Shown here one piece after another: positions 1 to 8,858 of a stretch of 64,000 nucleotides of DNA. The stretch covers positions 2,790,001 to 2,854,000 of the forward strand of contig NZ_OY781063.1 of assembly GCF_963676285.1 (NCBI RefSeq), in the 5' to 3' direction. The translations under genes and the position numbers were made by a program. The notes under the pieces are model-generated. The model worked only from the letters and a program-made list of their open reading frames with translations. It searched no databases and was not told where the DNA came from. This DNA is from an uncultured Sphaerochaeta sp. (GTDB lineage: Bacteria; Spirochaetota; Spirochaetia; Sphaerochaetales; Sphaerochaetaceae). Each line of letters begins with the position of its first letter. Position 1 is the stretch's first letter.

Positions 1-176
1 ATGCAACGTTTGGCACCCCCTATGTAGCAGATGCCGTTGTGAAAGCAACGCTATTGGAGCACATCAAGGGTGACAAGATCAGAGTGTTCAAGAAAAAGCG
101 CCGAAAGGGCTATACGAGAACCCAGGGTCACCGCCAGCGGTACTCCCTGATCACGATCGACAAGATCATTGCATAA
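1..176 (+). CDS. rplU: 50S ribosomal protein L21 (bL21), C-terminal part
   Basis: This is the 3' end of a gene that begins before the window. Reading from base 3, it encodes about 57 residues typical of the L21 C-terminus: VKATLLEH, then a basic stretch [17 protein letters not shown], ending at a TAA at 174-176. L21 binds 23S rRNA in the large subunit. It lies 12 bp ahead of rpmA, the usual rplU-rpmA order. The ribosomal protease gene prp, which sits between these two in Firmicutes, is absent. That fits an L27 without a cleavable N-terminal extension. Confidence 0.95.
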   Translation, partial: ATFGTPYVADAVVKATLLEHIKGDKIRVFKKKRRKGYTRTQGHRQRYSLITIDKIIA

Positions 177-188
177 GGAGGGCGAAAG

Positions 189-440
189 ATGGCACATAAG
201 AAAGGTGGCGGTAGTTCCCGCAATGGTCGCGACTCCAATGCCCAGAGACTGGGTGTGAAGCGCTTTGGTGGACAGTTGGTCAAGGCAGGAGAAATCCTTG
301 TTCGTCAGCATGGGACCAAGTTCCATCCTGGTGAGAATGTAGGCCTCGGTTCCGATTATACGTTGTTTGCAAAATCTGAAGGTACCGTGCTGTTTCACAG
401 CCGGAAGAACCGGAAGTACATCAGCATCGTAACTGAGTAA
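189..440 (+). CDS. rpmA: 50S ribosomal protein L27 (bL27)
   Basis: An 83-residue protein starting [16 protein letters not shown], the standard L27 N-terminus that reaches the peptidyl-transferase centre. The body contains the family's [22 protein letters not shown] segment in near-canonical form. Length matches the usual 83-90 residues. A strong AGGAGG lies just upstream (about 177-182), and the gene is in the rplU-rpmA-obgE operon. The N-terminus starts directly at the mature sequence, so no protease processing is predicted. Confidence 0.98.
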   Translation: MAHKKGGGSSRNGRDSNAQRLGVKRFGGQLVKAGEILVRQHGTKFHPGENVGLGSDYTLFAKSEGTVLFHSRKNRKYISIVTE

Positions 441-468
441 GTAAAAAAAAGTAGAAGTAAACGAGATA

Positions 469-1545
469 ATGTTTGGATTTTCAGACGAAACCTATCTTGA
501 TGTTGCCTCCGGAAACGGGGGCAACGGTTGTGTATCCTTTCGAAGGGAAAAATATGTTCCCAAGGGAGGCCCGGATGGCGGCGACGGCGGCCGTGGCGGG
601 GATGTGGTATTCGTCGTCAAACATAATCTGAGAACCCTGGCCCATCTGAAATTGGTCCGTACCTATCGTGCGGAGAATGGAAGGAATGGCCAAGGAGACC
701 GTTGCTATGGACGCGATGGTGCAGATATTGAGATACCGGTCCCTCCTGGGACTGTAATCAAGGATGCCCAGACTGGTGAGATCCTCAAGGACCTGACCGA
801 CGAAGAGCGGTGGGTATTTCTCAAGGGTGGCAGGGGAGGCCAAGGCAATTGGCACTTCCGTACTGCAACCAGGCAAGCTCCTCGTTTTGCCCAGCCGGGT
901 GAGAAGGGAGAGGAGATGCGCGTTGGTGTCGAGCTGCTTGTCATTGCCGATATCGGCTTTGTCGGCTTTCCTAATGCAGGAAAGTCAAGCTTGTTGAATA
1001 TACTGACCAATGCCCGCACAAAGGTGGCAGGTTACCCGTTCACCACAAAGATTCCCCAGTTGGGTATGATGCGATACGATGAACATGATATCGTATTGGC
1101 AGACATCCCTGGTTTGATTGAAGGAGCCAGTGAAGGTTCTGGAATGGGAATCAAATTCCTTAGACATATCAGCAGGACCAAGGGCCTTGCCTTTCTCATT
1201 GACTTGAGTGATGAGCGATATCTTGATGCCTATGATATACTATGCAAGGAACTGGAGGCGTTCGAACCTGAACTGCTGAACAAGCATCAGGTGATCATCG
1301 GAACAAAGACCGATGAACCTGGAACCGGTGAACGACTGGAAGAGCTGAAGAAGAAGTATGCAGACAAAGAGGTCATCGGCCTCTGTGTGTATCTGGATCA
1401 AGGAGTTGATGCGGTTAAGCATGCATTCATCCGGATGGTGGAGAAGCAGGAATCGGCAAAGGATATATCCACTGCTGATGAAGGCGGGTTTACATCCACC
1501 GTTGATCATGATGCCTACTATCCAGAGGATCCTGAAGAGCTATAG
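469..1545 (+). CDS. obgE: GTPase Obg (CgtA)
   Basis: A 358-residue Obg-family GTPase acting in late 50S assembly and stress/cell-cycle control. The glycine-rich Obg fold occupies about residues 1-158 (GNGGNGCVSFRREKYVPKGG, GGRGGQGN). The G domain follows, with Walker A GFPNAGKSS at 166-173, switch II DIPGLIEGA near 212-220, and a TKTD-type G4 motif. The tail after about residue 325 is acidic and lacks an OCT domain, as in many Gram-negative Obg proteins. The ribosome-binding site is weak. The gene is 9 bp upstream of nadD and next to the L21/L27 genes, its classic position. Confidence 0.97.
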   Translation: MFGFSDETYLDVASGNGGNGCVSFRREKYVPKGGPDGGDGGRGGDVVFVVKHNLRTLAHLKLVRTYRAENGRNGQGDRCYGRDGADIEIPVPPGTVIKDAQTGEILKDLTDEERWVFLKGGRGGQGNWHFRTATRQAPRFAQPGEKGEEMRVGVELLVIADIGFVGFPNAGKSSLLNILTNARTKVAGYPFTTKIPQLGMMRYDEHDIVLADIPGLIEGASEGSGMGIKFLRHISRTKGLAFLIDLSDERYLDAYDILCKELEAFEPELLNKHQVIIGTKTDEPGTGERLEELKKKYADKEVIGLCVYLDQGVDAVKHAFIRMVEKQESAKDISTADEGGFTSTVDHDAYYPEDPEEL

Positions 1546-1554
1546 GAGGAACCC

Positions 1555-2193
1555 TTGGCAGAAGCAGTACCCACGGCCCTCGTGGGAGGCAGTTTTGATC
1601 CGGTTCATCTTGGTCACCTGCACTTGGTACATACAGTGGCTTCCTCCACTGCATATAGACGATTTATCTTTGTCCCGGTTGCTCGGAACAACTTCAAGAG
1701 AAATGCAAATCCGGCGTCTGCAGAACACAGGATGGAGATGCTCCGTTTGGGTTTTTCTGCATATCCTGGTCTCTATCCTGAAGACCCTGAGATGGAATTC
1801 ATCGCTGATGATTGTGAGATCAACCGCGGCGGAATATCTTACACCTATGATACCGTCAAGCATCTGTATCTCCAGTACAATATCAAGGGACGGCTTGCAG
1901 TGGTCATGGGTGATGATCTCCTCGGGGATCTCCAGAAGTGGCATGCCTATGAGCAGCTCAAGGAATTGGTGACCTTTGTGGTCATCAGGCGGGAAGGGGA
2001 GAATGCTCCCTTCAGTGACCTTGCCGCAGATCTTGTATATCTCGAGAATCCCCGGGTGGAAGATAGTTCAACCCAGATACGGGAAGCAGCGGGAATGCTT
2101 GGAGAAAAGGACTCATTGCCAGAACATATTTCACAGCTGATGCCTGAGGAGGTAGCTCACTATGTCGAGTCATTTCGACTCTACCGTACTTGA
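1555..2193 (+). CDS. nadD: Nicotinate-nucleotide adenylyltransferase
   Basis: A 212-residue enzyme that makes deamido-NAD from nicotinate mononucleotide and ATP in NAD synthesis. The nucleotidyltransferase signature GGSFDPVHLGHLHLV lies at about residues 10-24, and the C-terminal SSTQIRE motif that contacts phosphate near 173-179. The start is TTG at 1555, supported by an AGGAGG five bases upstream (about 1545-1549). The end overlaps yqeK by 32 bp, which suggests translational coupling. NadD/YqeK/RsfS is a widely conserved bacterial cluster. Confidence 0.95.
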   Translation: MAEAVPTALVGGSFDPVHLGHLHLVHTVASSTAYRRFIFVPVARNNFKRNANPASAEHRMEMLRLGFSAYPGLYPEDPEMEFIADDCEINRGGISYTYDTVKHLYLQYNIKGRLAVVMGDDLLGDLQKWHAYEQLKELVTFVVIRREGENAPFSDLAADLVYLENPRVEDSSTQIREAAGMLGEKDSLPEHISQLMPEEVAHYVESFRLYRT

Positions 2194-2746
2194 GCAGGAA
2201 CTGTCAGAAACATTGTCTGCCAAACGATACCAGCATAGTGTAGCTGTAGGGGAGACATGTGTGCGTCTTCAGCACAGATTTCATGAGAAATTTGATGAGA
2301 GGGAACTCTACCAATGTGGTTTGATGCATGATATTGCACGGGATTGGAATGCCGAGGCGCTTACCAGATTTGCTGATGAGCATCATCTACCGTTGGAGAG
2401 TGAAGAGAAGGGTTGGTCTGTTCTGTTACACGCTCCCGTAGGCGCAGCTCTGCTAGAGGAGCGTGGCTTCTCCAAACAAGTCTGTATTGCTGTCCGCTAT
2501 CATACAATCGGAAGCATATTTATGGGAAGAATGGGGTTGCTTCTCTACATCTCTGACTATATTGAACCGAATAGGATGCATCTGGACGATGAGAAGCGAT
2601 CATCATTGCTTGCTGAGCCGACCCTTGAGGCTTTGTGTGTCAGGATATTGAAAGCAGAGCGAGCACACTTGCTTGCCAAGGGAAAGGCAGTCACCCGCTC
2701 AGGTCTGGAATTGCTTCATTTTCTCCAGGAAGGTGGAAAACTGTGA
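2162..2746 (+). CDS. yqeK: YqeK-family HD-domain hydrolase (Ap4A hydrolase type)
   Basis: A 194-residue HD-superfamily protein. The motif MHDIARDW near residues 53-60 supplies the metal-binding His-Asp, with further histidines at LLHAPVGAALLEE and VRYHTIG. YqeK proteins of this cluster are known as symmetrical diadenosine tetraphosphatases. The gene overlaps nadD by 32 bp. Its TGA stop (2744-2746) overlaps the GTG start of the next gene in a GTGA arrangement, so the two are probably translationally coupled. Confidence 0.9.
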   Translation: MSSHFDSTVLEQELSETLSAKRYQHSVAVGETCVRLQHRFHEKFDERELYQCGLMHDIARDWNAEALTRFADEHHLPLESEEKGWSVLLHAPVGAALLEERGFSKQVCIAVRYHTIGSIFMGRMGLLLYISDYIEPNRMHLDDEKRSSLLAEPTLEALCVRILKAERAHLLAKGKAVTRSGLELLHFLQEGGKL

Positions 2747-3318
2747 GAAGAACATGGGTGCTTCTGTTCAGCATGGTTGTTCTCATGTTTTCTGGATGTG
2801 CGCATGATTCATCCGAGGCATATTACGGATTGTTCGAGGATGAGGCAGCCTTGATTGCATTTGAGGATGAGGGAATGCTGTTTCTCGTCATCTTGCCTTG
2901 GTCAGTGGTTATAAACCAGGCTGACGGGAGCGGTAACACTCCCTCAAGTCTGCTGATGGAGCTAGGGGGAATGGAGCCTTTGGTCGTGGTGGAAGGGCAA
3001 GGAGAAGAGCTCTCCAGGATTCGGTCTCTTTTAACCACACTTGCCGTCAATACTACCGATCGTGCACGCGAGGAAGTAGATGGGCAGGCAATGTTGGAAG
3101 CTCTGAAAGCAGGCGCTCCCTACTTGAGGAAATCTGGTTTGGCAGATACACTTTCCACCATCTGTCCTGGCTTGGATCCCTTCTTGTTGTTACAGCGGAT
3201 GGAACAATTTCGTGTGTATGATTTGAGAAGTGTACTGGAAGAAGAAATGGTTGTTGATTGGCAGCAACTGAAAAGCCATATGGGTCTGTATCTTGAACAG
3301 ATTAAGACTGCACGATGA
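2743..3318 (+). CDS. Small lipoprotein of unknown function in the nadD-rsfS cluster
   Basis: I do not recognise a defined domain. Starting at GTG 2743, the 191-residue product opens with a lipoprotein signal: Arg-Arg, a hydrophobic stretch, and the lipobox MFSGC with Cys at about residue 18. The mature part is acidic and has no catalytic motif I can name. In many bacteria a LytR-CpsA-Psr (cell-wall ligase) gene sits between yqeK and rsfS. This short protein could be a remnant or replacement, but I see none of the Arg/Asp motifs of that family. A longer open frame from 2635 exists, but the GTGA overlap with yqeK and the signal peptide favour 2743. Confidence 0.75.
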   Translation: MRRTWVLLFSMVVLMFSGCAHDSSEAYYGLFEDEAALIAFEDEGMLFLVILPWSVVINQADGSGNTPSSLLMELGGMEPLVVVEGQGEELSRIRSLLTTLAVNTTDRAREEVDGQAMLEALKAGAPYLRKSGLADTLSTICPGLDPFLLLQRMEQFRVYDLRSVLEEEMVVDWQQLKSHMGLYLEQIKTAR

Positions 3319-3353
3319 AACGTGTTATGAACGAAACGTAGGAGTTTGTAGGA

Positions 3354-3710
3354 ATGAATGATTTGGTACAGGCCAATGCGAATACTATTGGCCAGTTTCT
3401 GGAAGATCATAAGTGTAAGGATGTAAACATCCTCGATGTAACGCAGGAGTGCTCTTGGGCAGATTGCTTCATCATTGCAACGGTAAGCAGTGTGGGGCAT
3501 CTACGTGGTGTAACCCATGAGCTCTGGGGTGCCTTGAATGAGCTTGGATTGGAAGTGACCAACCGGCATAAGAAGCCTGCAGGTGATGGTTGGGAGTTGA
3601 TCGACTGTGGTGATATCATCATCCATTTGATGAGCAGCGAGCTAAGGGATTTCTATTCCCTCGAGAGACTCTGGCAGAAAAGAGAAAAAGAGGAAGAACA
3701 GGAGGAATAG
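3354..3710 (+). CDS. rsfS: Ribosomal silencing factor RsfS
   Basis: A 118-residue RsfS/Iojap/YbeB-family protein. It binds L14 and blocks subunit joining when nutrients run low. Family hallmarks are DVTQECSWADCFIIATV (about 24-40), the RGVTHEL helix, and the GDGWELIDCGDIIIHLM strand near 75-92. An AGGA-type site precedes ATG 3354. The gene ends the rplU operon and converges with lacI, with a single base between the stop codons and no room for a conventional terminator. Confidence 0.95.
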   Translation: MNDLVQANANTIGQFLEDHKCKDVNILDVTQECSWADCFIIATVSSVGHLRGVTHELWGALNELGLEVTNRHKKPAGDGWELIDCGDIIIHLMSSELRDFYSLERLWQKREKEEEQEE

Positions 3711-3711
3711 T

Positions 3712-4740
3712 TTATTCCTCAATATTCTCCCGAATCTTGATGATGGTCTGGGTGATGGTGTCAACAATGGGTTCTTGCTGGTTCATCAAGTGAGTGAACA
3801 GTTTTTGAATGGCATCATATCCCTGCCTCTCTGGTTGCTGGCAGATGGTAAATGTAATGACCCCTTCTTTAACCAAAGACCTGGTTACTGGTACATCATC
3901 AAAACTGAAGGTTCTCAGTTTGTCCTGTATACCAAGGTCCTTGACCGCCTGGCAGGCTCCCTGTACACCAGCAGCAGTCAAATACATACTGTTGATGTCC
4001 TGGCACTGTTCTAGAGCGGAGCGGGTTCGCTCATAGCCGATGTTGTCATCATCAAGGCTTTCCACTGTATCCACCACAATATAGTCTGCTCCATGTTCCT
4101 GCAGTCCTTCGATGAATCCCTTGATACGCTCTTGGTGGCCTTTCATGTTGAAGGAACCGGTTACGATGAGGATTCGCTTCTGAGCCCTTCCACATAACTG
4201 CAAGAGACCGCTGGCTGTTTTTCCTTCCAGATAGTAATCTGGTCCCACATAAAAAAGACGATGTGAGCTGTCAATATCAGTGTTAACCGTCACCACTGTG
4301 GTTCCGCTTTCTGCAATCCTGTCGATAGCTTCAATCACTGGCTGTACATCAAGGGTTGTAACACAGACTCCATCATAGTGTTTTGCTTCCAGATGCTTGA
4401 GTTCTTTCAGGTGTACATCGAGATCAAATGATTTTATCTGGATTATATCCAGGATTACGCCAAAGTCACTCAGCTCGCGTTCTGCTTGGCGAAAGCCTGC
4501 GATGACATCGTCAAAGAATGGGTTGCCTATACTTGGCAAAAGACATCCAATTCTTAGAGGCTGTTTCCTTCTTGCAAGTACTTTTCCTGCAAGGTTAGGG
4601 GTGAATCCCATATCATCAGCGATAGCCTGTACCCGTTTGGCAACCTCTTCATTTACCCCTTTACGTTTATGGAGAACCCGATCGACGGTTCCTCTCGATA
4701 CTCCTGCCTCTTTTGCGATATCTCTAATTGTAACAGCCAT
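3712..4740 (-). CDS. LacI-family transcriptional regulator of the adjacent sugar transporter
   Basis: A 342-residue LacI/GalR repressor. The N-terminal helix-turn-helix (TIRDIAKEAGVSRGTVDRVL, about residues 3-22) precedes a hinge helix and a periplasmic-binding-protein-like sensor domain (RIGCLLPSIGNPFFDDVI onward), as in regulators that sense a free sugar. It lies 52 bp downstream of the sugar permease on the same strand, so it is probably the last gene of the chvE-ggu operon and its local regulator. The ligand cannot be read from sequence. A pentose, galactose or glucose is plausible given the ChvE-like binding protein. Confidence 0.92.
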   Translation of the reverse strand: MAVTIRDIAKEAGVSRGTVDRVLHKRKGVNEEVAKRVQAIADDMGFTPNLAGKVLARRKQPLRIGCLLPSIGNPFFDDVIAGFRQAERELSDFGVILDIIQIKSFDLDVHLKELKHLEAKHYDGVCVTTLDVQPVIEAIDRIAESGTTVVTVNTDIDSSHRLFYVGPDYYLEGKTASGLLQLCGRAQKRILIVTGSFNMKGHQERIKGFIEGLQEHGADYIVVDTVESLDDDNIGYERTRSALEQCQDINSMYLTAAGVQGACQAVKDLGIQDKLRTFSFDDVPVTRSLVKEGVITFTICQQPERQGYDAIQKLFTHLMNQQEPIVDTITQTIIKIRENIEE

Positions 4741-4792
4741 GGTAGTCCTTTTGCATGAGGATACGCTGACAACGTTGCATGCGCAAGTGTCC

Positions 4793-5974
4793 TCAGCTGG
4801 ATTTTACCCGCTTCTTGCTTAAAACATCGAACACCACAGCAGCAAGAACAACGATACCCTTAACAGCTTTTTGCCAGTTTGCATCAATTCCAAGTATCGA
4901 CATACCATTGTTCAAGACACCCATGAAGATGGCGCCAATGATTGCCCCACCAACGGTTCCTGTTCCCCCGTATGCTGAAGCTCCTCCGATGAAACAAGCT
5001 CCAATTGCATCGAGTTCATAGTTTGTCCCTGCCGTCGGGGCTGCAGAGTTGAACCGTGCCACTCCAACCAGTGCAGCTACACCGGCAAGAAAGCCCATAT
5101 TTGCATAAGCAAAGAAGAGTACCCGATTGGTATTGATACCTGAGAGTTTTGCTGCCTTCTCATTACCGCCCAATGCATAGAGATGCCTTCCTGGGACACT
5201 GCGAGAAGTGAAGTAGCTATATCCTAGTACGATTACTGCAAGCAGGATCAGGACAACAGGAATTCCTTTGTGCTGACCAAGCAAGCTTGCTACCAGGAGA
5301 ATGGCTGCAGAGAGGAAAATGATTCGTGCGATGGTAAATGCCAAGGGTTCAATCTGATACCCCTTTTTCTTCTTGGTCTGTCGATTGAACAGCGTATATG
5401 CAATGACGATCAAGCAGATGATGACACCAATGATGAATGTGATGGCGAATACCTTCGCCTTGTCGTCTGTGTTTGGCAGGAAGCTGTTGAAATAATTCAA
5501 ATACTCTTCCGGGAAGGGGGAGATGGTCAGCCCATTGAGAATAAGCAAGGCAACACCTCTCCAGAGCAACATTCCCGCCAAGGTGGTGATAAAGGGGGGA
5601 ATCCGTACATAGGCGATCCAGAAACCTTGCCATGCCCCGATTGCAAGTCCCGTGAGTAGGCAGATGAAGATGGATATGTATATATTCCAACCGAGGTTCA
5701 CGATCAAGGTCCCGGCCAAAGCTCCAACCAAGGCAACGACAGAACCAACTGAAAGGTCGATGTTTCCACCGGTAAGGATACAGAGCAACATACCTGTTGC
5801 CAGGATAACTACGTAAGAGTTCTGGCTGATGAGGTTCGAGATGTTTGCTGGGACGAAAAGGGAACCTCTCCCACTGGCGCTGATCAAGCCATTGAAGAGA
5901 ATCATTGTTGCGATGAGGACTAAAAGCATGGAATTCTTCTTCATAGATTCCTTGATCCCGAGGCTATGTCTCAT
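4793..5974 (-). CDS. gguB: Sugar ABC transporter permease (GguB/XylH type)
   Basis: A 393-residue integral membrane permease of the ribose/xylose/multiple-sugar importer class (BPD_transp_2). Many hydrophobic segments are visible, with the family motif GNIDLSVGSVVALVGALAG in the first third and GGASAYGGTGTVGGAIIGA near the C-terminus. I chose ATG 5974 over the longer frame from 6010. It gives a 4-base ATGA overlap with the upstream ATPase stop and an AAGGAG at a proper distance. The gene symbol is by analogy with the Agrobacterium chvE-gguA-gguB operon and is an inference. Confidence 0.93.
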   Translation of the reverse strand: MRHSLGIKESMKKNSMLLVLIATMILFNGLISASGRGSLFVPANISNLISQNSYVVILATGMLLCILTGGNIDLSVGSVVALVGALAGTLIVNLGWNIYISIFICLLTGLAIGAWQGFWIAYVRIPPFITTLAGMLLWRGVALLILNGLTISPFPEEYLNYFNSFLPNTDDKAKVFAITFIIGVIICLIVIAYTLFNRQTKKKKGYQIEPLAFTIARIIFLSAAILLVASLLGQHKGIPVVLILLAVIVLGYSYFTSRSVPGRHLYALGGNEKAAKLSGINTNRVLFFAYANMGFLAGVAALVGVARFNSAAPTAGTNYELDAIGACFIGGASAYGGTGTVGGAIIGAIFMGVLNNGMSILGIDANWQKAVKGIVVLAAVVFDVLSKKRVKSS

Positions 5975-7515
5975 GATGTTCTTGCTCCTTTCTGATTCTG
6001 GATAATACACGTCATAATTGCTTCCTGACTCGCTTCAGAGCCAAGCATCTCCCCCACAATTCTTCCTTCACTGAGTACATAGATTCGGTCACAGATACCG
6101 AGGATCTCAGGCATTTCGGAAGAGATGACGAGGATGGACTTCCCTTCTTCAGCCAGTTGGTTGATGATGGTGTAGATTTCATATTTTGCACCGACGTCAA
6201 TACCTCTGGTTGGTTCATCAAGCAGGAGTATGTCTGGTTCGGTAAAAATCCATTTACCCAGCAATACTTTCTGTTGATTGCCTCCTGAAAGATTGTTGAC
6301 GTCTTCAAACACCGAGGAACATTTCGTTCCTATCTTTGCCACCATATCCTTAGAGACCTGTATTTCCAAATCCGGATCTATGATCTGGTGGTTGCTGATC
6401 GACTGCAGGTTCGCAAGGGTGGTGTTCTCCATGATGGGTTTGGAGAGAATAAGACCATTGGTCTTGCGGTCTTCGGTCACATAGGCAATCTTGTTCTCTA
6501 TTGCCTGTTGTACAGTGTTCAGGTGAACTTCCTTCCCATTAACGCGGATGGTTCCACTTATGTCCTGTCCATAGCTCTTCCCAAACAGGCTCATGGCAAA
6601 CTCTGTTCTACCTGCACCCATCAGGCCGCTGATTCCTACCACCTCTCCTCTATGGAGTTTGATATTGATATCGTCACAGATCTTTTTCCCTGGGTTGAGC
6701 GGGTTGTAGACATTCCAATTCTCAACCTCAAGACTGACCTCTCCGATTGTTGTATTCCGTTTTGGGAATCGGTCTTCAATGCTTCGACCGACCATTGCCT
6801 TGATGATCTCATTCTCATTGAATGCTTTCTCATGCTTGTCCATGGTGGTGATCACCTGACCATCACGGATGACTGTAATCCTATCGGCAACATAGGAGAC
6901 CTCGTTGAGTTTGTGTGAGATGAGGATACTGGTCATTCCCCTCTCTTTGAATTGCAGCAAGAGGTCAAGTAATTTTTTGGCATCAGAGTCATTGAGTGAA
7001 GCTGTTGGTTCATCGAGAATCAGTACCTTGACGTTCTTTGCCAGTGCCTTGGCGATTTCAACCAACTGTTGCTTGCCAACCCCGATATCCTTGATCGCAA
7101 TCTTGGAAGATTCCTCGAGTCCGACCATGGAAAGCAGTTCATCTGCCCTGTTGTACGTTTTATCCCAATCAATGCGGAAGTAGGAGCCTCTCTCATTTCC
7201 CAGAAACATGTTCTCACCGATGGTAAGATAAGGGACAAGGGCAAGCTCCTGATGAATGATGGCAATCCCTTTCTGCTCACTCTCCCTGATGGTATGAAAA
7301 TGGCAGGATTCTCCATGAATGAGGATTTCTCCCTCGAAAGAGCCAGAAGGGTAGACTCCGCTGAGAATGTTCATCAGTGTAGATTTACCGGCTCCGTTTT
7401 CTCCTACAATTGCGTGGATCTCACCTTGTCTGACATCAAGGTTGACGTCATCCAAGGCTTTTACCCCAGGGAAAAGCTTGGTGATGTGTTTCATTTCTAA
7501 GAGTAGGGTATCCAA
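5971..7515 (-). CDS. gguA: Sugar ABC transporter ATP-binding protein (GguA/XylG type, two ATPase domains)
   Basis: A 514-residue protein with two fused ABC ATPase domains, as in MglA, RbsA and XylG. Domain 1 has Walker A GENGAGKST near residues 38-46 and Walker B VLILDEPTAS. Domain 2 has the degenerate Walker A GLMGAGRTE typical of the family, signature LSGGNQQKV and Walker B ILLLDEPTRG. The start is TTG 7515, with GGAGG six bases upstream. It drives uptake through the adjacent permease. A strong intercistronic hairpin separates it from the binding-protein gene. Confidence 0.95.
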   Translation of the reverse strand: MDTLLLEMKHITKLFPGVKALDDVNLDVRQGEIHAIVGENGAGKSTLMNILSGVYPSGSFEGEILIHGESCHFHTIRESEQKGIAIIHQELALVPYLTIGENMFLGNERGSYFRIDWDKTYNRADELLSMVGLEESSKIAIKDIGVGKQQLVEIAKALAKNVKVLILDEPTASLNDSDAKKLLDLLLQFKERGMTSILISHKLNEVSYVADRITVIRDGQVITTMDKHEKAFNENEIIKAMVGRSIEDRFPKRNTTIGEVSLEVENWNVYNPLNPGKKICDDINIKLHRGEVVGISGLMGAGRTEFAMSLFGKSYGQDISGTIRVNGKEVHLNTVQQAIENKIAYVTEDRKTNGLILSKPIMENTTLANLQSISNHQIIDPDLEIQVSKDMVAKIGTKCSSVFEDVNNLSGGNQQKVLLGKWIFTEPDILLLDEPTRGIDVGAKYEIYTIINQLAEEGKSILVISSEMPEILGICDRIYVLSEGRIVGEMLGSEASQEAIMTCIIQNQKGARTS

Positions 7516-7531
7516 AATTATCCTCCAAGAA

Positions 7532-7555
7532 GGCGGGCAACAGCTGCTGCCCGCC
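7532..7555 (-). other. Intercistronic stem-loop between chvE and gguA
   Basis: The perfect 8-bp stem GGCGGGCA/TGCCCGCC encloses an 8-base loop, placed just after the binding-protein stop and before the ribosome-binding site of the ATPase gene. No U-tract follows, so it is unlikely to terminate fully. Such hairpins commonly stabilise the upstream mRNA and give more binding protein than ATPase. That role is inferred. Confidence 0.7.
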
Positions 7556-7570
7556 TCTTTCAGAAAAAGG

Positions 7571-8650
7571 TCAGACCTGAATGTCGGCTTCGGTGTAGTA
7601 TCCGCTGTCGATCAACAGTTCCTTGTAGTTGTCCACCGTTGCAAACACAGGTTCACAGAGGTAGGACGGGATGACGCCAGTACCATTGTCGTAGGTGGTG
7701 GTGTCGTTCACATCGACTTCCTCACCCTTTACGATGGCATTGACCATTTCCACAACCTTGCTTGCCAAGGTGCGGGTGTCCTTGAAGATTGACATTGCTT
7801 GCAAGCCCTGCAACATGTTCTTGACCGCTGGCTTGTCACAATCCTGACCAGTGATGATCGGGAAGTTGTCCTTGGTGTAGCCTGCAGCTACCAAGGCGTT
7901 GGTGATTCCGTTTGCTACAGAGTCATTGGAGGAGTAGACTGCATCGAGGCGTTTCCCGTTCGGGCCGTATCCATTTGCAGTGATGAGGTTCTCCATGCGC
8001 TTCTGAGCTTCTTCGGTTGACCAGTTCAATGTTGCCACTTGAGCCTTGCTGGTCTGTCCGGAAGGAACGACAAGTTTGCCGCTCTTGATGTATGGCTCCA
8101 GGATTGACATGGCACCACCGAAGAAGAAATTGATGTTGTTGTCATCAGGGGAACCGGTGAACAGTTCAATGTAATAGGGGCCTTTTGTGCTGTCCAGCTT
8201 AAGAGCATCACGAATGAACTCTCCCTGGATTGTCCCCACCTTGAAGTTGTCAAAGGTTGCATAGTAGGTGACTGCATCGCTGTTCATAATCAAACGGTCA
8301 TAGGCGATGACTTCAATGTCATTATCCTTTGCCTGCTTGAGTACCTCAGTGAGAGCTGAGCCGTCAATGGAGGCGATGACCAGTACATCACAACCAGTGA
8401 CAATCATGTTCTCGAGTTGCGCTACCTGTGTTGGGATATCATTATCCCCTGCATACTGCAGATCAACCTGGTAGCCTGCAGCTTCGAGTTGCTGCTTCAT
8501 GTTGGCACCATCCTGGTTCCAGCGTTGAAGGCTCTGGGTGGGCATTGAGACGCCAATTTTGGCAGCTCCGCTTTGTTCTTTTGTTCCGGCGGCGAAGAGA
8601 GATGTTGCAACGAGCAACACAATCATGAGCACACTGACACACTTTTTCAT
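7571..8650 (-). CDS. chvE: Periplasmic sugar-binding protein, ChvE-like
   Basis: A 359-residue type-1 periplasmic binding protein. The start at 8650 (MKKCVSV...) follows an AAGGAG and gives a clean signal peptide ending near SLFAAG; an in-frame extension to 8689 lacks support. From recall, the mature part closely resembles Agrobacterium ChvE: IGVSMPTQSLQRWNQDG, VIASIDGSALTEVLKQA, AYDRLIMNSDAVTYYATFD and FTGSPDDNN. ChvE binds several aldoses, so a galactose/glucose/arabinose/xylose range is plausible. It is the first gene of the operon chvE-gguA-gguB-lacI. Confidence 0.93.
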   Translation of the reverse strand: MKKCVSVLMIVLLVATSLFAAGTKEQSGAAKIGVSMPTQSLQRWNQDGANMKQQLEAAGYQVDLQYAGDNDIPTQVAQLENMIVTGCDVLVIASIDGSALTEVLKQAKDNDIEVIAYDRLIMNSDAVTYYATFDNFKVGTIQGEFIRDALKLDSTKGPYYIELFTGSPDDNNINFFFGGAMSILEPYIKSGKLVVPSGQTSKAQVATLNWSTEEAQKRMENLITANGYGPNGKRLDAVYSSNDSVANGITNALVAAGYTKDNFPIITGQDCDKPAVKNMLQGLQAMSIFKDTRTLASKVVEMVNAIVKGEEVDVNDTTTYDNGTGVIPSYLCEPVFATVDNYKELLIDSGYYTEADIQV

Positions 8651-8756
8651 ATACAACTCCTTTATCTGGATTTCTCCAGTGATATGCATAAGCTGTGGAG
8701 GGTATACGTAGTACTAGAGCAGGGGTAATCAAGCAAAATATATCATTTCCTGCGTA

Positions 8757-8768
8757 GTGCCCGGGCAC
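8757..8768. promoter_or_regulatory. Candidate operator upstream of chvE (perfect 12-bp palindrome)
   Basis: GTGCCCGGGCAC is a perfect palindrome in the 208-bp region between chvE and the MATE gene. LacI-family operators are usually even-length palindromes with a central CG, which fits, and a LacI gene ends this operon. A smaller palindrome, ATCATGAT, lies nearby at about 8777. Function is inferred. I could not place a convincing -35/-10 pair around it. Confidence 0.4.
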
Positions 8769-8858
8769 GTTCAAGTATCATGATAATACCTTTTTTGCAT
8801 TTGTAAAGGGAAAGATGTTCTGTGAACAAAGTTTTTTAAAACATTTGCAGATGCGGTT

